Source of the DNA: RYN-230 sp963711705
Lineage (GTDB): Bacteria; Actinomycetota; Actinomycetes; Streptosporangiales; Streptosporangiaceae
DNA length: 64,000 nucleotides
Assembly (NCBI GenBank): GCA_963711705.1
Contig: CAVQFM010000019.1
Coordinates: 372,001 to 436,000, forward strand
Reading direction: 5' to 3'
Positions 33,466-42,507 of this stretch are shown one piece after another (position 1 is the stretch's first letter; each line of letters begins with the position of its first letter). The notes under the pieces were generated by a model that made no database searches, was not told the DNA's origin, and was given only the letters and a program-made list of their open reading frames with translations. Made by a program: the position numbers and the translations under genes.

Positions 33466-34827
33466 ATGCCGCGATCCCGCCGTCCGCTGATCGTCGCGGT
33501 GATCGCCCTGACCGCCGCGCTCGCCACCCTCGCCGCGGTCACCGGGCTGGCACCGGGTTCCCCGGCGGCCGCCCAGCCCGCCGCCCTTCGCGCGGCCACC
33601 CTGCCCGCTACCACGGTCAGTTACCCGGCGTGGTCCAGCGCCACCAGGTATACCGGACTCGCCTTTGACACCTGTACCGCACCGTCGCTGGCGTCGGTCC
33701 AGGCGTGGGCCACGTCGCCATACCGGGCGCTCGGCGTGTACATCGGCGGTGTCAACCGCACCTGCAGCCAGCCGCAGCTGACCAGGGACTGGGTCGCCGC
33801 GGTCAGCGCCCTGCAGTGGCGCCTGCTGCCGGTGTACAAGGGCCTGCAGCCGCCGTGTGGCGGCAAGGCCACCGACCAGAAGATCGTCCCGGCCCAGGCG
33901 GCCAGCCAGGGCACGGCCGCGGCCGACGACGCGGCGGCGCAGGGCAAGGCGCTCGGCATGCTGCACGGCAGCGCGTTCTACAACGACATCGAGAACTACA
34001 CCAGCAGCAACCAGTCGTGCCGGACGGCGGTGCTGGCCTACCTCTCCGCCTGGACCACGGAACTGCACCGGCTCGGCTACGTGTCCGGGGTGTACGCCAA
34101 CCTCAGCTCGGGCGCCCCGGACCTGTCCGGCGTGTATGGCTCAGCCGCCTACGCCCGGCCCGACGCGCTGTGGATCGCCCGCTACGACGGAAACTCCGCG
34201 CTCACCGGCTGGGCCGGGATTCCCGGCCCGCAGTGGGCCGCGCACCAGCGGGCCAAGCAGTACCGCGGCGGCCACGACGAGACCTACGGCGGCGTGACCA
34301 TCAACATCGACAACGACAACCTGGACACCCCGGTGGCCACGGTGGCCTACCGCTACACGGCCACCGGCGGCAACCCGGTCAAGGCCCGGACCGGGCCCTG
34401 GTACTCCAGCCCGGTGACCCGGACCTACGCCCCGGGCTCGGCGCTGCCGGTCATCTGCCAGGCGCGCGGCGCGGCGTTCGGCACCAGCCGGGTGTGGGAC
34501 CGGCTGACCGACGGCACCTTCGTCACCGACGTCCGGGTCAGCACCCCGGTCAAGCCCGGCTACAGCGCGCCGCTGCCCCGGTGCACCTACCCCTACCAGG
34601 TCACCGCGGCCAGCGGGCTGACCGAGCACACCGGGCCGGGAGCCGGCTACCCGTCGGCCGGCACCTTGCCCGGCGGTGCGCTCGGCTGGGTGACCTGCCA
34701 GCAACCGGGTCCGGCCGTCGGCACCAGCCGGGTGTGGGACAAGCTGCGCGACGGCCACTGGGCGTCCGACTACTATCTGGCCAGCCCGGGCCGGCCGGGC
34801 TACACCCAGGCCGTGCCCCGCTGCTGA
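33466..34827 (+). CDS. Secreted DUF1906 (glycoside-hydrolase-like) protein with SH3-like repeats
   Basis: The protein is about 453 residues. A signal peptide (RRPLIVAVIALTAALATLAA) is followed by an Ala-rich stretch and a DUF1906 domain of about 210 residues: GLAFDTCTAPSLASVQAWA, LGVYIGGVNRTC, LLPVYKGLQPP and YNDIENYTSS, a TIM-barrel family related to Rv2525c that may act on cell-wall glycans. Two SH3-like repeats follow, both with GTSRVWD-(R/K)L-x-DG. It is exported to the cell surface or medium. ATG 33466 has AAGGG eight bases upstream. Confidence 0.85.
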   Translation: MPRSRRPLIVAVIALTAALATLAAVTGLAPGSPAAAQPAALRAATLPATTVSYPAWSSATRYTGLAFDTCTAPSLASVQAWATSPYRALGVYIGGVNRTCSQPQLTRDWVAAVSALQWRLLPVYKGLQPPCGGKATDQKIVPAQAASQGTAAADDAAAQGKALGMLHGSAFYNDIENYTSSNQSCRTAVLAYLSAWTTELHRLGYVSGVYANLSSGAPDLSGVYGSAAYARPDALWIARYDGNSALTGWAGIPGPQWAAHQRAKQYRGGHDETYGGVTINIDNDNLDTPVATVAYRYTATGGNPVKARTGPWYSSPVTRTYAPGSALPVICQARGAAFGTSRVWDRLTDGTFVTDVRVSTPVKPGYSAPLPRCTYPYQVTAASGLTEHTGPGAGYPSAGTLPGGALGWVTCQQPGPAVGTSRVWDKLRDGHWASDYYLASPGRPGYTQAVPRC

Positions 34828-34867
34828 CCACCCGCCCGCTCTTGTCAGCGTCCCGCCCTCCCTCGTA

Positions 34868-34883
34868 GACTGAACGTTCAGTC
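34868..34883. promoter_or_regulatory. Regulon operator 1 (perfect palindrome) with promoter
   Basis: GACTGAACGTTCAGTC is a perfect 16-base palindrome. It overlaps a -10 box TAGACT (34866-34871), which stands 18 bases after -35 TTGTCA (34842-34847). Repressor binding would block this promoter. It controls the aminotransferase gene starting at 34902. Copies of the palindrome occur at 36372, 42457, 56785 and 61904. Confidence 0.75.
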
Positions 34884-34901
34884 AGCGTGAGGAGCACTCT
34901 C

Positions 34902-36281
34902 GTGCACAGCGAGCAGGATGGCCTGCTTCAGGCCGCCGACCATCTCCAGGACATCATCGCCGAGCAGGAAAAAATCTTCGTCGAGCGGCAGCCCGAGTCG
35001 GCCCGGATGGCCGGCCGGGCCCGCCACAGCCTGGCGGGCGGGGTCACCTCCAGCTGGCAGATCACCGTCCCCCAGGCGGTCTGGCTCAGCCACGGCCGCG
35101 GTTCCAAGATCTACGACGTGGACGGCAACGAGTACGTGGACCTGCACGGCGGGTACGGCGCGGCCCTGGCCGGCCACGCGCACCCGGCCATCGTGGAGGC
35201 CGTGCACAGCCAGGTGGGCCTGGGCACGCACTTTGCCCAGCCGACCCGCAGCGCGGTGGCGGTGGGCGAGGAACTCGCCAGCCGGTTCGGCCTGCCGCTG
35301 TGGCGGTTCGCCAACTCGGGCACCGAGGCCACCATGGACGCCGTGCACCTGATGCGGTCGATAACCGGCCGCGACCTGATCATCAAGGTGGAGGGCTGCT
35401 ATCACGGCCACCACGACTCGGTCCAGGTATCGGTGACCCCGGAGGCCGACGAGGCCGGCCCGGCCAGCCGGCCGGCCCAGGTCCCAGCCAGCTCGGGCAT
35501 CCCCGAAGCGATCATTAACCTGACCCTGGTGGCCACGTTCAACGACCTGGCCAGCGTCGAGCGGCTGCTCGACGAGCACCCCGGCCAGGTCGCCGGGATG
35601 ATCATCGAGCCGATCATGATGAACGCGGGCATCATCGAGCCCGAGCCCGGCTACCTGGCCGCGCTCCGGGACCTGCTGCACTCCCGGGGCGCGCTGCTCA
35701 CCTTCGACGAGGTGAAGACCGGGCTCACCGCGGGCCCGCGGGGGGCTACCGGGCTGACCGGGGTCACCCCGGACATCATCACCCTGGCCAAGGCCATCGG
35801 CGGCGGCGTGGCCATCGCCGCGGTGGGCGGGACGGCCGAGGTGATGGCGCACGTCGCGGACAACGGCTACGAGATGGTCGGCACGTTCAACGGCAACCCG
35901 CTCGCGGTGGCCGCCTGCCGGGCGATGCTCACCGAGGTGGCCACCCCCGAGGCCTACCAGCGGATCGACGCGCTCCGCGAGCGGGCCGTGGCCGGCATCG
36001 AGCAGGAGATCACCAGGACCGGGCTGGCCGCGCACGTGGTCGCGGTCGGGGCCAAGGGCTGCGTGGTGTTCGCCCCGGAACCGGTCCGCGACTACCGCGG
36101 CTTCCTGGGCATCGACGACCGCTACAGCCACGCGCACTGGCTGTTCCAGCACAACGGCGGCGTGTTCCTGCCGCCGTGGGGCAAGATCGAGCAATGGCTG
36201 ATCTCGGTCCAGCACGATGAGCCGGACATAGACTTGCTGGTGGCGAACTTCGCCGCGTTCGCCACCGCGGTCACCGGCTGA
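34902..36281 (+). CDS. Class III aminotransferase (glutamate-1-semialdehyde aminomutase-like)
   Basis: A 459-residue PLP-dependent fold-type I enzyme. Visible: YVDLHGGYGAALAGHAHPAI, SGTEATMDAVHLMRSITGRD, CYHGHHDS, FDEVKTGLT with the PLP-binding Asp, and the Schiff-base Lys in ITLAKAIGGGVAIAAVGG. Class III enzymes transfer amino groups from omega-amino acids or diamines. GAGGAG seven bases before GTG 34902 fixes the start over GTG 34887. It lies under operator 1 and next to a polyamine-type importer, so a role in deaminating an imported amine is plausible but inferred. It is unlikely to be the haem-pathway HemL, as its neighbours are unrelated to that. Confidence 0.85.
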   Translation: MHSEQDGLLQAADHLQDIIAEQEKIFVERQPESARMAGRARHSLAGGVTSSWQITVPQAVWLSHGRGSKIYDVDGNEYVDLHGGYGAALAGHAHPAIVEAVHSQVGLGTHFAQPTRSAVAVGEELASRFGLPLWRFANSGTEATMDAVHLMRSITGRDLIIKVEGCYHGHHDSVQVSVTPEADEAGPASRPAQVPASSGIPEAIINLTLVATFNDLASVERLLDEHPGQVAGMIIEPIMMNAGIIEPEPGYLAALRDLLHSRGALLTFDEVKTGLTAGPRGATGLTGVTPDIITLAKAIGGGVAIAAVGGTAEVMAHVADNGYEMVGTFNGNPLAVAACRAMLTEVATPEAYQRIDALRERAVAGIEQEITRTGLAAHVVAVGAKGCVVFAPEPVRDYRGFLGIDDRYSHAHWLFQHNGGVFLPPWGKIEQWLISVQHDEPDIDLLVANFAAFATAVTG

Positions 36282-36371
36282 CTGGGCAGGTTTCGGTCGT
36301 GTTTCACCTGCTAAGAGACCCTTTTGCCGGAGATGGCTTGCGCCTAAGCTGGCGCCGTAGTACCTGTTATT

Positions 36372-36387
36372 GACGGACTGTTCAGTC
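36372..36387. promoter_or_regulatory. Regulon operator 2 (imperfect)
   Basis: GACGGACTGTTCAGTC keeps the right half-site (GTTCAGTC) intact and matches the left half at five of eight positions. It lies in the 181-base gap before the substrate-binding protein gene. TTGACG just upstream and TTAGCC 16 bases later could be its promoter. Confidence 0.55.
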
Positions 36388-36462
36388 AGGGTTAGCCCAG
36401 ATGCCACTGGGCGGCCCGGCGGGACGGCCGGCACGGAGCCCACCTGAGGAAGAAGCGAGCTG

Positions 36463-37722
36463 GTGCATCCGCGAGAAGGCTGGCCCAAGGACGGGTCCCG
36501 CCCGCCCCTGTTCTCCCGGCGTGGTTTCCTGGCCCGGAGCGCCGGAGCCGGCCTGGCCGCGCTGGGCGGCGGCGCGCTGCTGGAGGCGTGCGCACCCGGG
36601 CTGGCCGGCACGGGCTCGGTGCCGCTGCCCCGGCCGAACAACCCGGTGACCTGGCCGGTTTTCCTGGACAACAAGCCGATCGCCAGCGGCCTGCAGCCGG
36701 AACAAGGGGCCACCCTGCAGATCTACAACTGGGTCGCCTACGTCAACCAGGCCTGCCTGAACCACTTCGCCAAGAAGTACAACTGCAAGGTCCAGGTGAC
36801 CACGTTCAACACGATGAACGAGGCCATCTCCAAGCTGCGCAGCGGCCTGGGCTTCGACGTGTTCATGGGCGTGACCGTGGATGTGCTCGGCCAGCTCATC
36901 GAGTCCAAGCTGATCCAGCCGCTGAACCACAGCTACATACCGAACATCACCCAGGCGTGGCCCGACTTCACCCACCCGTTCTACGACCGGGGCTGGCAGT
37001 ACACCACGCCGTACACCATCTACACCACCGGCATCTCGTGGCGCAAAGACCTGGTGGACGAGAACCCGTACACGATGCGCAACCCGTGGGCCATGCCCTG
37101 GCAGCCCAAGTACAAGGGCAAGGTCGCGATCCTGGACGACTACCGGGAGGGCATCAGCCTCGGGCTGATGAAGAACGGCATCTTCAACCTGAACACCACC
37201 AGCCGCGACCAGATCGCATTGTCCCGACAGTCCCTCCTGGACCTGTCCAAACAGGTCAACGTGCGGATCGACAACAACGACTACACCGAGATCCCGAACG
37301 GGCAGGTGTGGATCCACCACGCCTGGTCGGGTGACATGGCGGCGGCGCCGTACTACATGCCGAAGGGCGTGCCGGTGAAGACGGTGGGCTACTGGTTCCC
37401 CCCCAGCGGCCGGGGCCCGGTGGCCAACGACACGCTCACCGTGCTGCAGAAGGCCACCAACCCGGTGCTCGCCCACCTGTTCCTGAACTACATGCTCGAC
37501 CTGCCGAACGTGCTGGAGAACATCAGCTACAACGGCTACATGCAGCCGCTGACCGCGGTCACCCCGCAGCGCCTGGTCAAGGAGCAGCTGCTGCCCAAGA
37601 GCCTGGTATCCACCGCGGTGCTGCCGTCGGACTTCCGGCGCGGCGTCGGCGAGCTCCAGCTGCCGGTCGATGCGGACGCCCTCTGGCAGCAGGCCTGGCT
37701 GGTCGTGAGCAACGGAATCTAG
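36463..37722 (+). CDS. potD: Spermidine/putrescine-type ABC substrate-binding protein (Tat lipoprotein)
   Basis: The 419-residue protein has a twin-arginine signal (SRRGFLARSAGAGLAALGGG) and lipobox-like LLEAC, then a periplasmic-binding fold: LQIYNWVAYVNQACLNHFAK, VTTFNTMNEAISKLRSGLGF, DVFMG, and PYTIYTTGISWRKDLV, as in PotD/PotF. It captures a cationic amine outside the cell. GAGGAAG precedes GTG 36463. potB and potC follow immediately. The exact ligand is unknown; PotD relatives bind polyamines but some bind other amines or opines. Confidence 0.85.
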   Translation: MHPREGWPKDGSRPPLFSRRGFLARSAGAGLAALGGGALLEACAPGLAGTGSVPLPRPNNPVTWPVFLDNKPIASGLQPEQGATLQIYNWVAYVNQACLNHFAKKYNCKVQVTTFNTMNEAISKLRSGLGFDVFMGVTVDVLGQLIESKLIQPLNHSYIPNITQAWPDFTHPFYDRGWQYTTPYTIYTTGISWRKDLVDENPYTMRNPWAMPWQPKYKGKVAILDDYREGISLGLMKNGIFNLNTTSRDQIALSRQSLLDLSKQVNVRIDNNDYTEIPNGQVWIHHAWSGDMAAAPYYMPKGVPVKTVGYWFPPSGRGPVANDTLTVLQKATNPVLAHLFLNYMLDLPNVLENISYNGYMQPLTAVTPQRLVKEQLLPKSLVSTAVLPSDFRRGVGELQLPVDADALWQQAWLVVSNGI

Positions 37723-37731
37723 GGGATCGCC

Positions 37732-38685
37732 ATGGCAGCGCAGGCACCAGCGCAGACACCAGCGCCTGCCCGGCAGGCAGCCGGCCGGCCCAGGGGCCAG
37801 AGCAAGCTGTTCTGGATCATCCTCGCGCTGCCCGGCATCATCTGGCTCACGCTGCTGTTCCTCGTGCCGTTCTACGCGATGCTGGCCATCGCCATGGGCA
37901 AGCTGGACCGGCTGTTCGAGTCGCCGATCGCGGTCTGGAACCCGTTCTCCTGGAGTTCCTCCAACGTCATCAACGTCTGGCACGACTTTGTCGGCAGCAC
38001 CGCGTTCGCCGATCCGATCCTGATCCGGACCATCTGGTACGTGGCCGTGGCCTCGCTGCTGTCGCTGGTCATCGCCTACCCGGCGGCCTACTTCGTGGCC
38101 CGCTTCGCCGGGCGGCGCAAGGCGATATTCCTCATCCTGCTGATCGCGCCGTTCTGGATCAGCTTCATGATGCGGATGCTGGCCTGGATCGACCTGCTGC
38201 AGACCAACGGCTACGTGAACAAGGCGCTGTCCGCGGTCGGCCTGGCCAACCAGCCGATCAACTGGCTGGGCGGGCACTGGTACACGGTCATCCTCGGCCT
38301 GGTCTACGGGTACATCCCGTACCTGATCCTGGTGCTGTACGCCGGGCTGGACCGGATCGACCCGGCGCTCATCGAGGCCGGCCGCGATCTCGGGCTGAGC
38401 CGGGCGCGCACGTTCGTCCACGTCACGCTGCCGCTGTCCCGGCAGGTGATCCTGACCGGCATGCTGATCACGGTGCTGCCGATGCTCGGCGATTTCTTCA
38501 CCAACCAGCTGCTGTCCGGCGCGGCGAATACCTCCATGATCGGCAACCTGATCCAGGGCCAGCTCGGCACGCCCGGCCTGGCCGCCCAGGGCGCGGTGCT
38601 GTCCTTGGCGCTGCTGCTGGTCCTGCTGGTGCCGATGATCTACTACGTGATCGCCACCAACAGATCGACGCGGGAGGCAGCATGA
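37732..38685 (+). CDS. potB: ABC transporter permease (PotB-like)
   Basis: The 317-residue protein has six membrane helices (first at about residues 25-46, IILALPGIIWLTLLFLVPFY) and the EAA loop LIEAGRDLGLSRARTFVHVT-LPLS, which docks on the ATPase. FWISFMMRMLAWIDLLQTNG is typical of PotB. It starts nine bases after the binding-protein gene and its stop overlaps the potC start (ATGA). Together with potC it forms the membrane channel of the amine importer. Confidence 0.92.
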   Translation: MAAQAPAQTPAPARQAAGRPRGQSKLFWIILALPGIIWLTLLFLVPFYAMLAIAMGKLDRLFESPIAVWNPFSWSSSNVINVWHDFVGSTAFADPILIRTIWYVAVASLLSLVIAYPAAYFVARFAGRRKAIFLILLIAPFWISFMMRMLAWIDLLQTNGYVNKALSAVGLANQPINWLGGHWYTVILGLVYGYIPYLILVLYAGLDRIDPALIEAGRDLGLSRARTFVHVTLPLSRQVILTGMLITVLPMLGDFFTNQLLSGAANTSMIGNLIQGQLGTPGLAAQGAVLSLALLLVLLVPMIYYVIATNRSTREAA

Positions 38686-39626
38686 GTGCCACCAGCGCCC
38701 CGGCCAAGCCGGCCGGGCAGCCCGAGGTCGCCACCGGCAAAGGGCTGGGCCGCCGGTGGCCGCGCCGCAACCCGTGGGGCCATCCGTGGTTCCTGGAGGG
38801 CTTCACCTGGCTGTACCTGGTCTGGTCGCTGGTGCCGATCGGCATCGCCGTGCTGTTCTCGTTCAACAACGGGAAGTCGCAGAGCGCCTGGCAGGGCTTT
38901 TCCTGGCGGTGGTACTTCGGCGACCCGGTCAACTCGGTCTGGCACAACCCGCAGCTGCACGCCGCGGTGCTGCAGACCGTGCGGCTGTCGGTCCTCACCA
39001 CCCTCATCGCGGTGCCGCTCGGCGTGGCCTTCGCGCTCGGCATCAACCGGTGGAAGGGGATCACCTCAGCGTCGTTCAACTTCGTGATGCTGCTGTCGTT
39101 CGTGGTGCCTGAGCTGATCTTCGGTGTCGCGATGTTCTTCGTGTTCACCGTGCTGTTCACCAGCGTCCACCTGGGCACCTGGGCCGAGGTCCTCGGCCTC
39201 GTCAGCTGGAACGTCAGCTGGCCGGCCATCATCGTCCAGGCCCGGCTGGTCGGCCTGGGCTCGCAGTTCGAGGAGGCCGCCGCCGACCTGGGCGCTAATC
39301 AGTTCCAGACCTTGCGCCGGGTCATGCTGCCATTGCTCGGCCCGGCCATCTTCGCCAGCGCCGTGCTGGTGTTCTCCGGGGTCATCGACGACTTCGTGAT
39401 CGTCGACCTGCTGTCCTCGAGCGCCAGTAACACGCCGATGTCGGTGTACATCTACTCCACCCAGCGCGGCGGCAACGGCGGCCCGGCGCTGAACGCGCTC
39501 GGCACGATCATGCTGGCCATGACCCTGGTCATCGCGATCCTCGGGTACATCGGGTACCGCTGGATGACCCGCGGCGAGCGGGGCAGCCGGCTGGAGGCGC
39601 TGACCACGATCGCGGGCACCGACTGA
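38682..39626 (+). CDS. potC: ABC transporter permease (PotC-like)
   Basis: The 314-residue protein has six membrane helices: LYLVWSLVPIGIAVLFSFNN first, then the inner-membrane domain with FVMLLSFVVPELIFGVAMFF. The EAA loop is FEEAAADLGANQFQTLRRVM, followed by LPLLGPAIFASAVLVFSGVI and DDFVIVDLLS, all typical of PotC. ATG 38682 overlaps the potB stop. It is the second channel subunit. No ATPase follows on this strand; potA lies on the opposite strand beyond a methyltransferase gene. Confidence 0.92.
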   Translation: MSATSAPAKPAGQPEVATGKGLGRRWPRRNPWGHPWFLEGFTWLYLVWSLVPIGIAVLFSFNNGKSQSAWQGFSWRWYFGDPVNSVWHNPQLHAAVLQTVRLSVLTTLIAVPLGVAFALGINRWKGITSASFNFVMLLSFVVPELIFGVAMFFVFTVLFTSVHLGTWAEVLGLVSWNVSWPAIIVQARLVGLGSQFEEAAADLGANQFQTLRRVMLPLLGPAIFASAVLVFSGVIDDFVIVDLLSSSASNTPMSVYIYSTQRGGNGGPALNALGTIMLAMTLVIAILGYIGYRWMTRGERGSRLEALTTIAGTD

Positions 39627-39676
39627 CCTCAGCGGCGCCGGCCGGTCACCCGTTCTCGGCGCCAGCCGGCCACCCC

Positions 39677-40499
39677 TCAGGCCTTGCGGGCCACCCCGCA
39701 ATAGCCCCAGCGTGACCCGTCGCTGTCGGCCAGCCGGGGATCCTCGCAGCCCCACAGCCCGAGGTGAGTCACCTCGGGCTCGGCCCGGTCGTACGGGGGC
39801 ACCAGGTCCAGCCCGGTGAAGAACCGGCGGATCGCGGCCCGGGACCGCAGGTGCAGCTGGACCGGCGCGTCGGTGTACACGTCCTGCCAGCGCTGTACCG
39901 CGATCGGCGGTATCCGCTCCGGGGTGGCGTGCGACAGCGCCAGGTAGCTGCCCGGGGCCAGCGGGTCCAGGTACTGGCCCACCAGGCCCCGGGGATCCGA
40001 GCCGTCCGGCGACGAAGTGCAGGACCGCGGTCATCACCAGGCCGACCGGCTGGCTGAAGTCGATCAGCCGGCGCAGGCCGGGATGGTCCAGCAGGGGCGC
40101 CGGGTCGCGCAGGTCGGCCTGGATGAACGCGGCCGCGTCGTCCCCGTCCAGCGCGGCGGCACAGGCGGCGACCAGCGGGTCCATGTCCACGTACACCACC
40201 CGCGCGGTGGGCAGCACCTCGCGCACCACCTCGTGCGTGTTACCGACGGTGGGCAGCCCGGAGCCGAGGTCGATGAACTGGCCGATGCCCTGGCTGGCGA
40301 TCCACCGGGCGGCCCGCTGGTGGAACCCCCGGTTGGCCCAGGCGATCTCGTGGAACTCCGGCACCACGTCCTGCAGCTTGGCCGCGGCTTCCCGGTCCAC
40401 CGGGAGGTTGTTGGAGCCGCCCAGCATGTAGTCGTAGATCCGGGCGGCGCTCGGCCGGGCCAGGTCGACTTCGGGCGGCAGTTGTGGGATGCCCATCAT
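39677..40499 (-). pseudogene. DUF574-family SAM methyltransferase, frameshifted near 40012
   Basis: From ATG 40499 the product reads DLARPSAARIYDYMLGGSNN, LPVDREAA and FIDLGSGLPTVGNTHEVVRE, then VGLVMTAVLHFV. At about 40010-40014 the frame breaks; the second frame continues GQYLDPLAPGSYLALSHATP and RRFFTGLDLVPP to ARKA and stop at 39677, the normal ending. A loss of two bases (or gain of one) explains it. It is the same family as the gene at 1-711. It separates potDBC from potA and has no obvious role in the amine system. Confidence 0.75.
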
Positions 40500-40510
40500 C
40501 GCGCCCGCGG

Positions 40511-41638
40511 TCAGCTCACTCTCAGCTCGTCCTGCTCCACCGCGGCGTCGTTCGCGTCACCGCGCAGCACCCGCAGCGCGTCCGGGGCCAGGTACACCTG
40601 CACCGGGGTGCCCTGGGACAGGTGCTGGGGGTGATCACCGTCGTTCTGCACCAGCGCCTGGAGCTGCGTCCCGGGCGCCAGCCGCAGCATGACCTGGGTC
40701 GCCGCGCCCAGGAACACCAGCCGCTCGACCATGGCCGGGACCCGGTTCGGGCCGGCCGTGCTGTGCTCCTCGATGCGCACCCGCTCCGGGCGGATCACCG
40801 CGTGCGCGGTGCCCAGGCTGTCCACGTCGCCCCGCTCCACATCCAGCGCGGACTCGCCGATCCGGACGGAGCACGCGGTCCCCGGGCCGCGCTCCACCAC
40901 GTCCACTTCCATCAGGTTGGACACGCCGAGGAAGTCCGCCACGTAGGTGTCGGCGGGCTCCTCGTAGACCTGCCGCGGGTCGCCGATCTGCACGATCCGG
41001 CCGGCGTTCATCACCGCCAGCCGGTCGGACATGGTCAGCGCTTCCTCCTGGTCGTGCGTGACGTAGAGGAAGGTGATGCCGACCCGTTCCTGGAGCTTCT
41101 TGAGCTCGACCTTGAGCGAGCGGCGCAGCTTGGCGTCCAGCGCGCCGAGCGGCTCGTCGAGCAGCAGCACGGCCGGGCCGAGTACCAGGGCCCGGGCCAG
41201 CGCCGCCCGCTGCTGCTGGCCACCGGACAGCGTGCTGGGCCGGCGCTTGGCGAACGAGCCCAGCTCGACCAGGTCCAGTGCCTCGTGCACCCGGGTGGCG
41301 GCCTCCCGCTTGGGCAGCTTCTGGTAGCGCAGGCCGAACGCCACGTTGTCGTACACGGACAGGAACGGGAACAGCGCGTAACTCTGGAACACCGTGTTCA
41401 CATTGCGCTTGTGCGGCGCCACGCCGGCCATGTCGGCCCCGTCCAGCATGATCCGGCCCGTGCTGGGCTGCTCGAAGCCGGCGATCAGCCGCAGCGTGGT
41501 CGTCTTGCCACAGCCCGACGGCCCGAGCAGTGAGAAGAACTCACCGCTCTCCACGGTGAGATCGATGCTGTCCACGGCGGCGACGTCCGTGAACCGCTTG
41601 GTCAGCGAGACCAGCTGAATGTGCCCGCCTCCGGCCAC
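40511..41638 (-). CDS. potA: ABC transporter ATP-binding protein (PotA-like)
   Basis: A 375-residue ATPase: Walker A LLGPSGCGKTTTLRLIAG, Q-loop NVNTVFQSYALFP, signature LSGGQQQRAALARAL, Walker B VLLLDEPLGALD and switch His in YVTHDQEEALTMSD, then a C-terminal TOBE domain from about residue 245. It powers amine import with PotBC. AGGGAGGG upstream of GTG 41638 is a strong ribosome site. It lies 13 bases behind the TetR gene on the same strand, so the regulator and the ATPase are probably co-transcribed. Confidence 0.92.
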   Translation of the reverse strand: MAGGGHIQLVSLTKRFTDVAAVDSIDLTVESGEFFSLLGPSGCGKTTTLRLIAGFEQPSTGRIMLDGADMAGVAPHKRNVNTVFQSYALFPFLSVYDNVAFGLRYQKLPKREAATRVHEALDLVELGSFAKRRPSTLSGGQQQRAALARALVLGPAVLLLDEPLGALDAKLRRSLKVELKKLQERVGITFLYVTHDQEEALTMSDRLAVMNAGRIVQIGDPRQVYEEPADTYVADFLGVSNLMEVDVVERGPGTACSVRIGESALDVERGDVDSLGTAHAVIRPERVRIEEHSTAGPNRVPAMVERLVFLGAATQVMLRLAPGTQLQALVQNDGDHPQHLSQGTPVQVYLAPDALRVLRGDANDAAVEQDELRVS

Positions 41639-41651
41639 CGGATCACCCTCC

Positions 41652-42341
41652 CTAGCTCACCTGGCTGGCCGGCGTCCCGGCATCGGCCATCGCCCCAGTA
41701 CCGGCTGCGTCCGTGCGGGCGGTCCACTCGAAGCCCAGCTGGCTCGCGACGAACCGCATGCTCAGATCGAATGCACGGCCCGCATCTACCGAAGGATCCT
41801 CCAGCGCGATCTGGATGGCCAGCCCGTCCAGCAGCGCGGACAGCGCCACCGCGAAGTCGGCCGGGTCCACCGGGCCGAACTCCCCGGCTTCCTGACCCTC
41901 CTGGACCAGCGCGATGATCGTCTGGCGCCAGCGCTCGTCGAACTTCTGCCGGACGGCGGCCACCTCGGGCAGCCGCACCGACTGCGCCCACAGGTCGAGC
42001 CAGAGCAGCCACGAGCTGGTGGGCTCGTCTTCGACTTCCACCAGGAAGTTCATGGCGACCAGATCCTCCAGCCGCCGGGCCGCGCTCGGGATGGCGGCCA
42101 TCCGCCGGGTCCCGGCCTCATACCAGGTGTCCTCGGCATAGCGGAGCGCCTCGGTGAGCAGCTGGTCCTTGGTCTTGAAGTAGTAGATGACCAGGGCCGG
42201 GCTGGTCCCGGCGCGGGCCGCGACGTCCGCGATCCGGGTGTCCGGGAAGCCGCGTTCCTCGATGACCTCGATGGCGGCGCGCAGCATCTGCTTGCGGCGC
42301 AGGTCGGCGGTGTCGGCCACATCGCCAGCACGTTCACTCAT
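41652..42341 (-). CDS. TetR-family regulator (BetI-like), candidate master of the local regulon
   Basis: The 229-residue protein has the helix-turn-helix LRRKQMLRAAIEVIEERGFP, then DTRIADVAARAGTSPALVIY-YFKTKDQLL, and a C-terminal domain with WLLWLDLWAQSVRLPEVAAV, similar in layout to BetI and other amine-responsive TetR proteins. GAGG precedes ATG 42341. It faces the flavoprotein gene at 42508, with operator 3 between them, the classic arrangement for an autoregulating repressor. It would bind the GACTGAACRTTCAGTC sites and release them on binding the amine or a product; this is inferred from position. Confidence 0.85.
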   Translation of the reverse strand: MSERAGDVADTADLRRKQMLRAAIEVIEERGFPDTRIADVAARAGTSPALVIYYFKTKDQLLTEALRYAEDTWYEAGTRRMAAIPSAARRLEDLVAMNFLVEVEDEPTSSWLLWLDLWAQSVRLPEVAAVRQKFDERWRQTIIALVQEGQEAGEFGPVDPADFAVALSALLDGLAIQIALEDPSVDAGRAFDLSMRFVASQLGFEWTARTDAAGTGAMADAGTPASQVS

Positions 42342-42456
42342 GCGGACATCCTCGCCCACTTTGCTCGCCATGTGGCGCACTTTCCCCAGCAGCCCACTCT
42401 AGATCCGGGCGGCTGGATCTGGCGCGCGCTCTTGTGGCAACGCTACCAGGTTTCTA

Positions 42457-42472
42457 GACTGAACATTCAGTC
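42457..42472. promoter_or_regulatory. Regulon operator 3 with divergent promoter
   Basis: GACTGAACATTCAGTC has only a central A/G asymmetry. It overlaps -10 TAGACT (42455-42460), 17 bases after -35 TTGTGG (42432-42437), reading toward the flavoprotein gene at 42508. It is the only palindrome between that gene and the divergent TetR gene. Confidence 0.75.
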
Positions 42473-42507
42473 AATGAGGTAGGTATTTCACCGGGAAGGA
42501 CAGAAAC

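Noticed and set aside
40484..41533. Plus-strand frame across potA
   Set aside because: Antisense to an intact ABC ATPase with all motifs; no independent evidence.
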